From positions 186,001 to 250,000 of the forward strand of contig NZ_VTWS01000001.1 of the NCBI RefSeq assembly GCF_008727875.1: 64,000 nucleotides of DNA, read 5' to 3'. This document shows, one piece after another, positions 17,170 through 25,915 of this stretch (the stretch's first letter is position 1; every line of letters starts with the position of its first letter). Source of the stretch: Larkinella humicola (GTDB taxonomy: Bacteria > Bacteroidota > Bacteroidia > Cytophagales > Spirosomataceae). Below the pieces are notes generated by a model. It saw only the letters and a program-made list of their open reading frames with translations. It made no database searches and was not told the origin of the DNA. The position numbers were made by a program, and so were the translations under genes.

Positions 17170-18414
17170 ATGATTGAGCAACCGAAACCCCAACAAAGCC
17201 TGAGTAAACAATTGCTTCAAATTCCGGTGCTGGTGGCCGCGCTGGGTTATCTGGTGGATATGTACGACCTGTTTCTGTTTAGCGTCGTGCGGGTGCCGAG
17301 CCTGAAAGCCCTGGGCGTCGCTGACGACCGGCTGCTTCCCGACGGCATCATGTTGTTAAACTGGCAAATGGCCGGGATGCTGCTGGGCGGTGTTTTCTGG
17401 GGCATTCTGGGCGACAAACGGGGGCGTCTTTCCGTGCTCTTCGGGTCGATTCTGATTTATTCGCTCGCGAACATTGCCAACGGATTTGTCGATAGTCTGC
17501 CGATGTATGCCGCGCTGCGGTTTGTGGCCGGCGTGGGTCTGGCCGGTGAGTTGGGAGCCGGTGTCACGCTGGTAACCGAAGTGTTGCCGAAACAGATTCG
17601 CGGGTATGGAACCACGATTGTGGCCACCATGGGCGTTCTGGGAGCCATCATGGCCTATTTCGTGGCCGATTTGTTTGCCTGGCGGATCTCGTATTTCGTG
17701 GGGGGCGGTCTCGGTTTGATGCTGCTGGTGCTGCGAATGAACGTGTTTGAATCCAAGATTTTTGAAGTGGTGAAAGAGCGTCAGGTGAAGCGCGGTGATT
17801 TGATGATGCTGTTCAACAACCGGGAGCGGTTTCTAAAGTATATCCAGTGCATTCTGGTCGGTTTGCCCATCTGGTTTGTCGTCGGCATTCTGGTGACGTT
17901 TTCGCCGGAATTTGGTCAGGCCATGGGATTGACCGAACCGGTCGTAGCCGGAAAAGCCGTCATGTTGACGTTTACCGGTCAGGTTTTTGGTGACATTGCG
18001 AGTGGTTTGCTGAGCCAGTATTTCAAAAGCCGCAAAAAAGTCATTGGTAGTTTCATCGCCCTTTCGCTGATTTTCGTGCTGGTTTATCTGCTGGCGCCCA
18101 TGAAAGACCTCTCGGTTTTCTACCTCGTTTGTGTATTCCTCGGCGTTGCCAACGGCTATTGGGCGCTGTTCGTGACCATTGCCGCCGAGCTTTTCGGAAC
18201 CAACCTGCGGGCTACGGTGGCCACCACGGTTCCCAACTTTGTGCGGGGAGCGGTAATTCCGTTAACGTCGCTGTTTGTGTACGGAAAAGGCCAGATCGGA
18301 ACGCTGAATAGTGCACTCGGTGTCGGGCTGTTGACGGCAACGCTGGCGTTCATTGCGCTGTACTTTATGGAGGAAACCTTCAAAAAGGACATGAATTATG
18401 TGGAAACGGACTAG
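17170..18414 (+). CDS. MFS transporter, probable sugar or sugar-acid permease
   Basis: A 414-residue protein with about twelve hydrophobic helices. The loop motif GDKRGRLSVLFGS between helices 2 and 3 is the major facilitator signature, and the N-terminal region LGYLVDMYDLFLFSVVR fits the metabolite:H+ symporter type. It sits between a periplasmic oxidoreductase and a secreted hydrolase, so it most likely brings the product of that cluster into the cell. Its end overlaps the next gene by 17 bp. Confidence 0.88.
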   Translation: MIEQPKPQQSLSKQLLQIPVLVAALGYLVDMYDLFLFSVVRVPSLKALGVADDRLLPDGIMLLNWQMAGMLLGGVFWGILGDKRGRLSVLFGSILIYSLANIANGFVDSLPMYAALRFVAGVGLAGELGAGVTLVTEVLPKQIRGYGTTIVATMGVLGAIMAYFVADLFAWRISYFVGGGLGLMLLVLRMNVFESKIFEVVKERQVKRGDLMMLFNNRERFLKYIQCILVGLPIWFVVGILVTFSPEFGQAMGLTEPVVAGKAVMLTFTGQVFGDIASGLLSQYFKSRKKVIGSFIALSLIFVLVYLLAPMKDLSVFYLVCVFLGVANGYWALFVTIAAELFGTNLRATVATTVPNFVRGAVIPLTSLFVYGKGQIGTLNSALGVGLLTATLAFIALYFMEETFKKDMNYVETD

Positions 18415-19876
18415 AAAACCCGGTTTTTTTTGGGCAGGGTTCCTGGTATGTTCTACCGCATGGAGTTGGGCGCAAACCTCCGGAACCTTTCGGTTGCATC
18501 CGCAGAATCCGCATTATTTTCAATACCGGAACAAGCCGATTCTGATGGTCGGTTCGGGAGAACACTACGGTTCGGTGATCAACCTCGACTTCGATTACGC
18601 CCGGTATTTGCAGGCCACAGCCGCCGATGGCATGAACACCACCCGGCTTTTTACGGGTGCTTACATCGAGAAACTGGGCGATTTTGGCATCCAGAAAAAC
18701 ACCCTGGCAGCCGCCGAAGGCCGGTTGATTTTGCCGTGGCGACGGAGCACCGAACCCGGTTACACGCTGGGCGGAAACAAGTTTGACCTCAGCCAGTGGG
18801 ATGGGGCTTATTTCGATCGGTTGAAAGACTTTATGACCCAGGCCCGGCAGCAGGGGGTGATTGTGGAGATCAATCTATTTTCGGCGCATTATGGCGATGG
18901 CTGGAAATACAGTGCGCTGAATCCAAAGAATAACATCAATAAAACCGACAGCATCTCGTCCCGTCTTGTCAACACGCTGGAGAATGGAAATTTGCTGGCG
19001 CATCAGGAAAAATATGTCAGGAAAATTGTCCGGGAATTGAATGGTTTCGATAATTGCTACTTCGAGATTCAGAATGAACCCTGGGCCGATCAGACGGATA
19101 TTGTGCTGAAACGCAACGAATACGGCCCCGAAAAAGACTGGCGTTCGACCCTGCAGGTGGTTTCGCAACGCTCAAACGACTGGCACCGGCAGGTAGCCCG
19201 CTGGATCAAAGACGAAGAAAGCCGACTTCCAAACCGGCATCTGATTTCGCAGGATATCAGCAATTTCCACTATCCGATTGCCGATGCCGATCCCAACATT
19301 TCGATTTTCACGTTTCACTATGCCCTGCCCGAAGCCGTCACGGAAAATTACCAGTTGAACCGTGTGATCGGATTTAACGAAACCGGTTTTGCCGGTCGTG
19401 AAGACGCCACGTATCGTCGGCAGGCCTGGCGGTTCTTGATGGCCGGGGGCGGTTTATTCAATCATCTGGATTATTCGTATTCCGTTGGTGCCGAAACCGG
19501 TCAGGATACGTCGTATAAAGCCCCCGGCGGAGGTAGTCCGGCCTTGCGGTCGCAATTCAAAACGATGAAGAACTTTTTTGAAAAGCTGGATTTTGTGACC
19601 TACAAACCCGATCCGGGGCTGGTGGCTTCGGCTCCGGGTGCACTGACGCAGGTGCTGGGCAACGGAAAAACGGAGTGGGTTCTGTATTACGAACCAATGG
19701 CCGTGAAACCGCATGATCTGAACCTGAATTTGAAAAAAGGCTCCTACCGGGCGGAGTGGATGGATGTGGTAACGGGACAAAAACTGAGATCGGAAACCGT
19801 TGTGAACGGGCGGCTCGTGGTGCCGGAAGGAGCAAATGATAAAGTGGTTATCATCAGGGTTATAGTCGGGAAATAG
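18398..19876 (+). CDS. secreted GH5-like (cellulase-fold) glycoside hydrolase
   Basis: A 492-residue protein with an N-terminal hydrophobic signal (GFFWAGFLVCSTAWSWAQ, cleavage near 26). It has a TIM-barrel pattern with clan GH-A type acid residues: the acid/base motif FEIQNEPW (Glu227) and the candidate nucleophile GFNETGF (Glu328). The ending (SYRAEWMDVVTGQKL) looks like a small beta domain. The ATG overlaps the MFS gene by 17 bp. It probably attacks a plant or microbial polysaccharide outside the cytoplasm; family assignment is by motif only. Confidence 0.72.
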   Translation: MWKRTRKPGFFWAGFLVCSTAWSWAQTSGTFRLHPQNPHYFQYRNKPILMVGSGEHYGSVINLDFDYARYLQATAADGMNTTRLFTGAYIEKLGDFGIQKNTLAAAEGRLILPWRRSTEPGYTLGGNKFDLSQWDGAYFDRLKDFMTQARQQGVIVEINLFSAHYGDGWKYSALNPKNNINKTDSISSRLVNTLENGNLLAHQEKYVRKIVRELNGFDNCYFEIQNEPWADQTDIVLKRNEYGPEKDWRSTLQVVSQRSNDWHRQVARWIKDEESRLPNRHLISQDISNFHYPIADADPNISIFTFHYALPEAVTENYQLNRVIGFNETGFAGREDATYRRQAWRFLMAGGGLFNHLDYSYSVGAETGQDTSYKAPGGGSPALRSQFKTMKNFFEKLDFVTYKPDPGLVASAPGALTQVLGNGKTEWVLYYEPMAVKPHDLNLNLKKGSYRAEWMDVVTGQKLRSETVVNGRLVVPEGANDKVVIIRVIVGK

Positions 19877-19887
19877 CCGGTTTTTTC

Positions 19888-20955
19888 TTAGACGGTTTCC
19901 GGAGCTAACAGCGGTAGAATGACGGTGAAATGTCCATCCTGGTCGGAAATAACCGGTTCCAATTCGCCCAAAAGACGGTATTTAGCCGCGATATTCGTCA
20001 GCCCCACTTTGTTGGACGGGACGCGGATGGTTTTGGGTTGCAGGTTGTTGCGTACCTCCAGCCAACCTTCCGGCGTCGTTCCGATTCGAATTTTCAACGG
20101 TTTACTGGCCTGAACACGGTTGTGTTTGACGGCATTTTCAACCAGCAACTGCAACGTCAGCGGGGGCAACCGCCGGGTATGATAGTCCGTCGAAACGTCG
20201 ATGGTGAGCGAAACACCGGACTGATACCGCATCGTCAGGAGGTGGTAGTAGGACCTGATAAAATCAAGCTCGTTTTTCAAAATCGTCAGATTCTTTTCGT
20301 TGGTCTGAAGCAAATACCGGTATACTCTTGCCATTTCATCTACAAATTGTTCGGCCTGCCGTGGCTCTTCACTAATCAGCGAGGACAGGGAATTCAGGCT
20401 GTTGAACAGAAAGTGCGGATTGATCTGGTTCTTCAAAACGTCCAATTGATTCAGCAATACTTCTCGCTTGTAGGCTTCGGCCTGGAGACTGTTTTCCCGC
20501 CATTTCGTCAACGTATAGTAGCATTCGTAGAAGCCGATAAACAGAAGTGTCGAGCAGACGGCCAGCCAGAGGTTGGTAGTTGGCCAAAAATAAATCGTGT
20601 GGAAGTTGAAAAATGGAATGGTGCGGAAAGCGAAAAAAAGCAGACTCGTGGAAGAGGCAATGGCCGTTGAAAAAACGACAAATTCAAGAACAATGCGGGT
20701 TGGTGTCTGGCTAATTTCCGGGAAGCGCAATACGATCAGACGCAGCATGTGCTGTTAAACCAGCAGGAGAAGCCCACAAACCACGTAACCCATCAGGGTG
20801 GAAGCGACCAGAATGCGCCCATCAGAAAAGTAGAGGGGGCCAAACCAGTTGTAAATGCCGAGGGGAACGGTCCAGGAAATGACGCCGATAAAAATCCAGA
20901 TACTTTGCGTGGAGTAACGGGATTGAAGAAAATGGACAGGTTGCCGAAACCGCAT
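19888..20955 (-). pseudogene. LytS-type sensor histidine kinase interrupted by an in-frame stop
   Basis: A first frame (20755-20955, 66 codons) encodes two membrane helices starting MRFRQPVHF, then meets TAA at 20755-20757. Two codons later the same frame reopens at an ATG (20746-20748) and continues for 286 residues to 19888. This part has two more helices, the His-kinase core (NQINPHFLFNSLNSL) and the ATPase motif LLVENAVKH. Together they give the normal four-helix LytS-type kinase. It is either a nonsense mutation (CAA to TAA would do), a sequencing error, or two polypeptides made by reinitiation. No LytTR partner is adjacent. Confidence 0.8.
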
Positions 20956-21090
20956 TCGTTTAGGTGACTAGACTAAAACCAGATCCCCGAATCCAGGTGA
21001 CTGAATCTGAACGGCTAATATCTGAAATAGTAGTCATGGAATCAATCCCTGCCGCGGGAAGATTTATAACGAGTGAACACATGAGTATGC

Positions 21091-21420
21091 TTAGGGCGTT
21101 GATGTCAGTTCTGAACGATCGGCAGCTTTTAAAACAGAGTCCATAACACCCGGAAATTTTGCGTCCAATTCTCCCAGCCGCAGGGAAGTCAGGCACTGCG
21201 TACCTTCGGTTCGGGTGCGGATGATACCAGCCTCGCGCAATACCCGCAAGTGGTGCGACATCGTCGATTTGGCAACGGGGGTCGCAATGGCCCCGCAACG
21301 TTGCTCTGTTGCATATTGATCCAGACTTCGCACAAAATTCAGCCGCACCGGATCGCTCAGCGCGTGTAGAATACCGGTTAAGGTGATCTGGTCGATGGTA
21401 GGATGTTGGTACTGCTTCAT
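21091..21420 (-). CDS. ArsR family transcriptional regulator
   Basis: A 109-residue winged-helix protein. ILHALSDPVRLNFVRSL and KSTMSHHLRVLREAGIIRTRTEG are the standard ArsR/SmtB helix-turn-helix and wing. The ATG at 21420 (MKQYQHP) is preferred; the frame extends to 21471 without adding domain sequence. No cysteine pair of the metal-binding type is seen in the recognition helix, so it may respond to something other than arsenite or zinc. Its target is unknown. Confidence 0.88.
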   Translation of the reverse strand: MKQYQHPTIDQITLTGILHALSDPVRLNFVRSLDQYATEQRCGAIATPVAKSTMSHHLRVLREAGIIRTRTEGTQCLTSLRLGELDAKFPGVMDSVLKAADRSELTSTP

Positions 21421-21558
21421 GCGGTTTTTCCTTTCATTTTGCCAATAAGTCAAAAAAAGATGTAGATACACTAATTGCTACTACAACGATCGGATAGCTA
21501 AAATTAATTCACTTTTGGTCAGGAATATTCATTCCGGCTGATTTTTTATTGCCGCCAT

Positions 21559-21643
21559 TTGGTTTATAATATAAACTACTTTATGTTTGTGTCATTATCC
21601 CACATCGGGATTTATTTTTACCAATTTAGTTTACACTATAAAC
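21559..21643 (+). promoter_or_regulatory. promoter with two GTTTA-N5-TAAAC operators
   Basis: GTTTATAATATAAAC (21562-21576) and GTTTACACTATAAAC (21629-21643) are dyads, each followed by the same TACTTTAT, with centres 67 bp apart. A Bacteroidota promoter fits around the first: TTG at 21559-21561 and TATGTTTG at 21582-21589, 20 bp apart. The second dyad lies just before the start codon. The likely binder is the winged-helix regulator encoded third in the operon (22767). Confidence 0.8.
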
Positions 21644-21652
21644 TACTTTATC

Positions 21653-22168
21653 ATGAAAAAAATCGTGCTTTCAGTATTCTGGCTATTCTTCGTAATAATG
21701 ATGACCTTCCGGACGTTTGCGCAAACCAGTGATGCGATGCAAAAACTGAGTTTTTTGGAAGGGCAGTGGAGAGGTCCGGCCAGGGCGATGATCGGTCGGG
21801 GAAAAGAGCTGAACCTGGCTCAGTCCGAAAATGTGCAATTTAAACTTAACAAGCGAGTTTTGCTGATCGAAGGAACCGGTCGGGAACAGGATAAGGTGGT
21901 GTTTCAGGCACTGGCGGTTGCGGCTTATGATTCACTAAACCGGAAGTATTCGATGAAAGCGTATACCGCCGAGGGCAATGCCACGGACGCGTATCTGGAC
22001 GTGAAAGGCGACAACTGGCTGGAATGGGGGTTTGATGTTCAGCGTGGAAAAATCCGATACACCATCAAGTTGAACGAAAAAGGACAGTGGCACGAAATCG
22101 GTGAATACAGTCCGGATGGCCAGAAATGGTACCAAAATTTTGAAATGACTTTAGACAAACTGAAGTAA
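21653..22168 (+). CDS. secreted hypothetical protein, lipocalin/DUF1579-like
   Basis: A 171-residue protein with a signal peptide (MKKIVLSVFWLFFVIMMTF, cleavage after TFA near residue 23). The mature part begins KLSFLEGQWRGPARAM and alternates short beta-strands, as in DUF1579-like lipocalin-fold proteins. The ATG at 21653 is chosen because the signal peptide starts there. It is the first gene of a three-gene operon (18 bp to the next). Its function is unknown. Confidence 0.75.
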   Translation: MKKIVLSVFWLFFVIMMTFRTFAQTSDAMQKLSFLEGQWRGPARAMIGRGKELNLAQSENVQFKLNKRVLLIEGTGREQDKVVFQALAVAAYDSLNRKYSMKAYTAEGNATDAYLDVKGDNWLEWGFDVQRGKIRYTIKLNEKGQWHEIGEYSPDGQKWYQNFEMTLDKLK

Positions 22169-22186
22169 CTAACTACCTGAAAACAA

Positions 22187-22765
22187 ATGGAAACAGAACC
22201 GCTAATGAACGAACAGGAAAGCCTTCGGGTGATTCATGCCATGATCGATTCCGCCAAGAAAACCATCCAGGACGACGGCACCCTCTACCTGATGTGGGGC
22301 TGGCTGGTGTTATTTGCCAGTGTGACGCATTACCTTTTGATGACCATGACTACTTTTGCGTACCCGTATCTGCCCTGGGCTACGATGCCGATTGCGGGGA
22401 TCATCAATGCGGTTTTTGTCAGCCGGATGGTGAAACGGCAACCGGTTAAAACCTACATTGGTGAATTTATGTCCTATTTATGGGCGGCTTTTATCGTTTC
22501 GATCATCATCCTGCTGGCCTTCATGCCTAAACTCGGGATGGAGAAAACGTACCCGATTTTAATCCTTCTGTACGGCATCGGCACCTTCGTTTCGGGGGGA
22601 GCCTTGCGTTTCAAACCGTTGATCATTGGGGGTGCCCTGAACTGGCCAATTGCCATTGTGGCTTTTTTCGTGCCGTTTGAATACCAATTGTTGTTACTTG
22701 GATTAGCCGTCACCTGCAGCTACATCATTCCCGGGCATTTGCTACGGTTAAATTACAGGAACTGA
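22187..22765 (+). CDS. multi-pass membrane protein of unknown function
   Basis: A 192-residue protein with a short cytoplasmic start (EQESLRVIHAMIDSAKKTI) and about six hydrophobic helices, ending HLLRLNYRN. I do not recognise a named transporter family. Proteins of this type commonly sit next to a small winged-helix regulator in Bacteroidota, as here, where the regulator starts 1 bp after this stop. A sensory or membrane-stress role is possible but not shown. Confidence 0.8.
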   Translation: METEPLMNEQESLRVIHAMIDSAKKTIQDDGTLYLMWGWLVLFASVTHYLLMTMTTFAYPYLPWATMPIAGIINAVFVSRMVKRQPVKTYIGEFMSYLWAAFIVSIIILLAFMPKLGMEKTYPILILLYGIGTFVSGGALRFKPLIIGGALNWPIAIVAFFVPFEYQLLLLGLAVTCSYIIPGHLLRLNYRN

Positions 22766-22766
22766 G

Positions 22767-23051
22767 ATGTTTGAAGAACTTGATCCCTTGCTGCACCAGC
22801 AGTTGCGTTTGGCCGTGATGTCCTTGTTGATCAGCGTTCAGGAAGCGGAATTTACGTTTCTGCGCGAAAAAACCGGGGCTACGGCGGGTAATCTGAGCGT
22901 TCAGATTACCAAACTGAAAGACGCGGGATACATTGAAGTGACGAAAGGCTATAAAGATAATTTCCCCCAAACCCTGTGTAAAATTACGAGTTTGGGTCTT
23001 ACGGCATTTGAAAATTACGTGAACGCGCTGGAAAAATACATCAAGAAGTGA
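22767..23051 (+). CDS. winged-helix transcriptional regulator (MarR/ArsR-like, PF13601 type)
   Basis: A 94-residue regulator consisting only of a winged helix: LRLAVMSLLISVQEAEFTFL, GNLSVQITKLKDAGYIEVTKGYK, then a C-terminal helix for dimerisation. It has the length and pattern of the short PF13601 group. It follows the membrane protein gene after 1 bp, so it is in the same operon and probably autoregulates it through the dyads at 21562 and 21629. Confidence 0.87.
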   Translation: MFEELDPLLHQQLRLAVMSLLISVQEAEFTFLREKTGATAGNLSVQITKLKDAGYIEVTKGYKDNFPQTLCKITSLGLTAFENYVNALEKYIKK

Positions 23052-23172
23052 CCTTCAACTTTTGTCGGGAGTCAGCGTTTTTTTCTCTCATTTAATTTGT
23101 ACTTTACGGAACAAACAGGCGATTCCAGCGTTCTGGAATCCTTTTCATGCTCTTTTCCTCCCGTTCCGGCCA

Positions 23173-25593
23173 ATGCTCCGACACTACTGTACCGTTGTTT
23201 TTAGAACCATTCTTCGCAATAAAGTCTATACCGGCATCGTCGTGAGCGGTCTGGCGTTGGGCATGGCAGCTTTCCTGCTCATCTCCGGTTACGTCCGCTT
23301 TGAACAGAGCTACGACCGCATTCACCCGGACGGCGACCGGATTTACCGGGTTGAAAGCGTGTTTTTCAAAAATGGCGTCGAAACCGATCACTGGGCCACC
23401 AGTTCCAACGGCTACGTTCCGGCCATGAAGCAGGCCTTTCCGGAAATTGAAACCTATACCCGCATCGCCTGGCGCGGTTCGACCCGCGTGGTACGGCACG
23501 AAGAAACCAAGTTTCGGGAGAACCACGTATGTTTCGCGGATTCCAACTTTTTTACGTTTTTCAGCTATCCGGTTCTCAAAGGCGATCGCAACACCTTTCT
23601 GGCGTCCCCCAACACGATTGTGATTTCGGAGTCGGCGGCCCGGCGGTATTTTGGCAACACCGATCCGTTGGGGAAATACCTGGATGTCAGTACCATCGCC
23701 AGTTCGTACCATTGCCAGGTGACGGGCGTTTTTGCCGATTTGCCACCCAACTCCACCATGCAATTCGACATGTTGCTGTCGTGGACCACCTCGAACCGGC
23801 GGAACTGGGATTTCTGGTATCAGCACGAAAGTTATTCCTTTGTGCGGCTTCGTCCGCAGACCGATCCCGCCAGGGTGATCGCCAAGTTTCCGGCTTTGTC
23901 CGAAAAATATAAAACCGCCGAAGCCTTGCGTGACCACGTATGGGCAATTGATCTCGTTCCCCTGCACGACATTCACCTGAACCCGGCTACGCAGAACGAA
24001 ATCGAGGTAAAAGGAAACCGGCGGGCGGTTCAGTTTCTGTCGGCCATTGCCTTTGTTATCCTCATCATCGGCTGGGTCAATTACATCAACCTCTCGACCG
24101 CCCGGGCGATGGATCGGGCCAAAGAAATCGGGATTCGGAAAACCGTTGGCTCGCACAAGTCCCTGCTGGTGTTTCAGTTTTTGTTTGAATCGCTGTTGCT
24201 CAATGGGCTGGCATTGATTCTGGCGGTGGCGCTGGTAGTCATTGCCCATTTCGTTTTGCCCGTCTTTCTGGATCTGCAAAACGCTTCATTCGACTGGTCG
24301 GAACCCGGCCAGTACGGTCTTTTTGCGTTGATTTTCTGGTTTGGCGTGGCCATTTCCGGGATTTATCCGGCGCTGGTGCTGTCGCAAGTAAAACCGGCGC
24401 TGGCGTTGAAAGGGCAATACCGGTTTACGGGCAGTGGAGCGTTTTTGCGCAAAGGACTGGTCGTGTTTCAGTTTGCCGCTTCGATGGTTCTGATCGTGGG
24501 CACGTTTGTCGCCTGGCGTCAACTCTCGTTCATGATGAACCAGAACCTGGGCGTCCGGGTCGATCAGGTGCTGGTGTTGAAAGCACCGGTAAAAACCGAG
24601 GACTACAGCCGGAAAACCCAGACGCTGAAAAACGAATTGAAAGCCATTCCGGGGATTACGGAAGTGACGGGTTCCGGGGCGGTTCCGGGCAAGGAGGTGG
24701 GGCAGATGCTGGCCAACCGTCGTTTGCATGAAGAACCCAGCGCCGACCGGCTCTACGAAATGCTGATGATCGACTTCGATTTTATCAAAACTTTTGATTT
24801 GAAACTGGTCGCGGGTCGTTCGTTCGACCGCAGTCGCCCCGCCGATTCGCTGGGGCTGGTGCTGAACGAATCGGCGGTGAAGCAATTTGGTTTTCAGTCT
24901 AACGAACAGGCCATCGGCGAAAAAGTACTGCTGGAATCGACCCACGACCGGCCAAACGAGATCATCGGCGTTGTCAAAGATTACCACCAGCAGTCGCTCC
25001 AGAAGCAATTCACGCCCCTGATTCTGTTCATGGACCCCGACTACCGCTGGCTGCCGACTGATTTTTTTTCCCTGAAAATCAGTGCTAATCAGGTGGAGGG
25101 ACTGGTGGAAAAGGTGCAGACCGTGTGGGGACGGTTTTTTCCGGAATCGTCGATGGATTACTTTTTTCTGGATGATTTTTTCAACCAGCAATACCGACAG
25201 GACCGGCAGTTTGGCCGCACCTTTATACTGTTTTCGTCGCTGGCTGTTTTGATTGCCTGCATGGGCTTGTTCGGGATGACGTCCTACAGTACGGCCCGTC
25301 GAACCAAGGAGATTGGCGTTCGGAAAGTCCTGGGGGCGTCGGTGACCAGCGTGTTGCGGTTGCTGGCCTGGGAATCCGTCCGGTTGTTGCTGCTGGCGGG
25401 TTTGCTGGCGATTCCGGTTTCGTGGTATTTGATGACGCAATGGCTGTCGGTTTACGCCTTCCGGATTGAGCTGAACCCGATTCACTGGCTGGTACCGATG
25501 CTGATTCTGGTCGTGATCGCTTTGGCAACCATCAGTTACCTGACGGTGAAAGCGGCTCTGGCCAACCCCACGCAGTCGTTGCAGAATGAATAG
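23173..25593 (+). CDS. ABC transporter permease (FtsX/MacB type), no prefix domain
   Basis: An 806-residue protein. There is a first helix at about 20-40 (GIVVSGLALGMAAFLLISGY), a MacB-like periplasmic domain, three helices (about 285-430), a second periplasmic domain, and three C-terminal helices with GVRKVLGAS. The ATG at 23173 is preferred; an upstream extension to 23062 adds an unlikely 37 residues. Unlike the permease at 5087 it has no cytoplasmic prefix domain. No ATPase is encoded nearby. Substrate unknown. Confidence 0.9.
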   Translation: MLRHYCTVVFRTILRNKVYTGIVVSGLALGMAAFLLISGYVRFEQSYDRIHPDGDRIYRVESVFFKNGVETDHWATSSNGYVPAMKQAFPEIETYTRIAWRGSTRVVRHEETKFRENHVCFADSNFFTFFSYPVLKGDRNTFLASPNTIVISESAARRYFGNTDPLGKYLDVSTIASSYHCQVTGVFADLPPNSTMQFDMLLSWTTSNRRNWDFWYQHESYSFVRLRPQTDPARVIAKFPALSEKYKTAEALRDHVWAIDLVPLHDIHLNPATQNEIEVKGNRRAVQFLSAIAFVILIIGWVNYINLSTARAMDRAKEIGIRKTVGSHKSLLVFQFLFESLLLNGLALILAVALVVIAHFVLPVFLDLQNASFDWSEPGQYGLFALIFWFGVAISGIYPALVLSQVKPALALKGQYRFTGSGAFLRKGLVVFQFAASMVLIVGTFVAWRQLSFMMNQNLGVRVDQVLVLKAPVKTEDYSRKTQTLKNELKAIPGITEVTGSGAVPGKEVGQMLANRRLHEEPSADRLYEMLMIDFDFIKTFDLKLVAGRSFDRSRPADSLGLVLNESAVKQFGFQSNEQAIGEKVLLESTHDRPNEIIGVVKDYHQQSLQKQFTPLILFMDPDYRWLPTDFFSLKISANQVEGLVEKVQTVWGRFFPESSMDYFFLDDFFNQQYRQDRQFGRTFILFSSLAVLIACMGLFGMTSYSTARRTKEIGVRKVLGASVTSVLRLLAWESVRLLLLAGLLAIPVSWYLMTQWLSVYAFRIELNPIHWLVPMLILVVIALATISYLTVKAALANPTQSLQNE

Positions 25594-25915
25594 GAAAGTA
25601 CCCACGAACTAATTGATTTAGATTTAACAACCGCCGAAGTAAATGTTTATCAGCCCACTGCTTTAGCTGTGGGTCAAGCGAACACTAACCCCGTGCTAAC
25701 CGAACCGTTTTAACGGTTTCATCGTCCGGCAAACCGTTAAAACGGTTCCGGAATGATTCGGTTTCATGACAATTTTCCCACAGCTAAAGCAGTGGGCTGG
25801 TAAGCCAAAATATGAATATGGCGGTTTTTTGTTAAATCAATAAGTCCGTGACTGGTTAGTTTTGATTATGCTACAAACACTAGAAAATCACGGACTTCAA
25901 TCCGTGGGTCCTTTT
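25594..25915. other. 322 bp gap: nested inverted repeat plus CocE leader
   Basis: The gap holds the nested inverted repeat at 25613-25840, a candidate -7 box TAGTTTTG at 25857-25864, and a small leader hairpin (CACGGA/TCCGTG, 25889-25906) in front of the hydrolase gene. Confidence 0.7.
25613..25840. repeat. nested intergenic inverted repeat
   Basis: Three nested levels are visible. An imperfect outer pair joins 25613-25635 with 25820-25840. A perfect 23-bp pair joins 25651-25673 with 25777-25799 (containing CACTGCTTTAGCTGTGGG). A perfect 18-bp inner pair joins 25702-25719 with 25731-25748, and each of its arms contains the palindrome AACCGTTTTAACGGTT. No coding frame is present. Confidence 0.85.

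Noticed and set aside
23104-25605. Two long minus-strand frames opposite the ABC permease gene
   Set aside because: The permease on the plus strand has all family motifs; the antisense translations are Gln/Arg/His-rich, as expected of shadow frames in GC-rich coding sequence.
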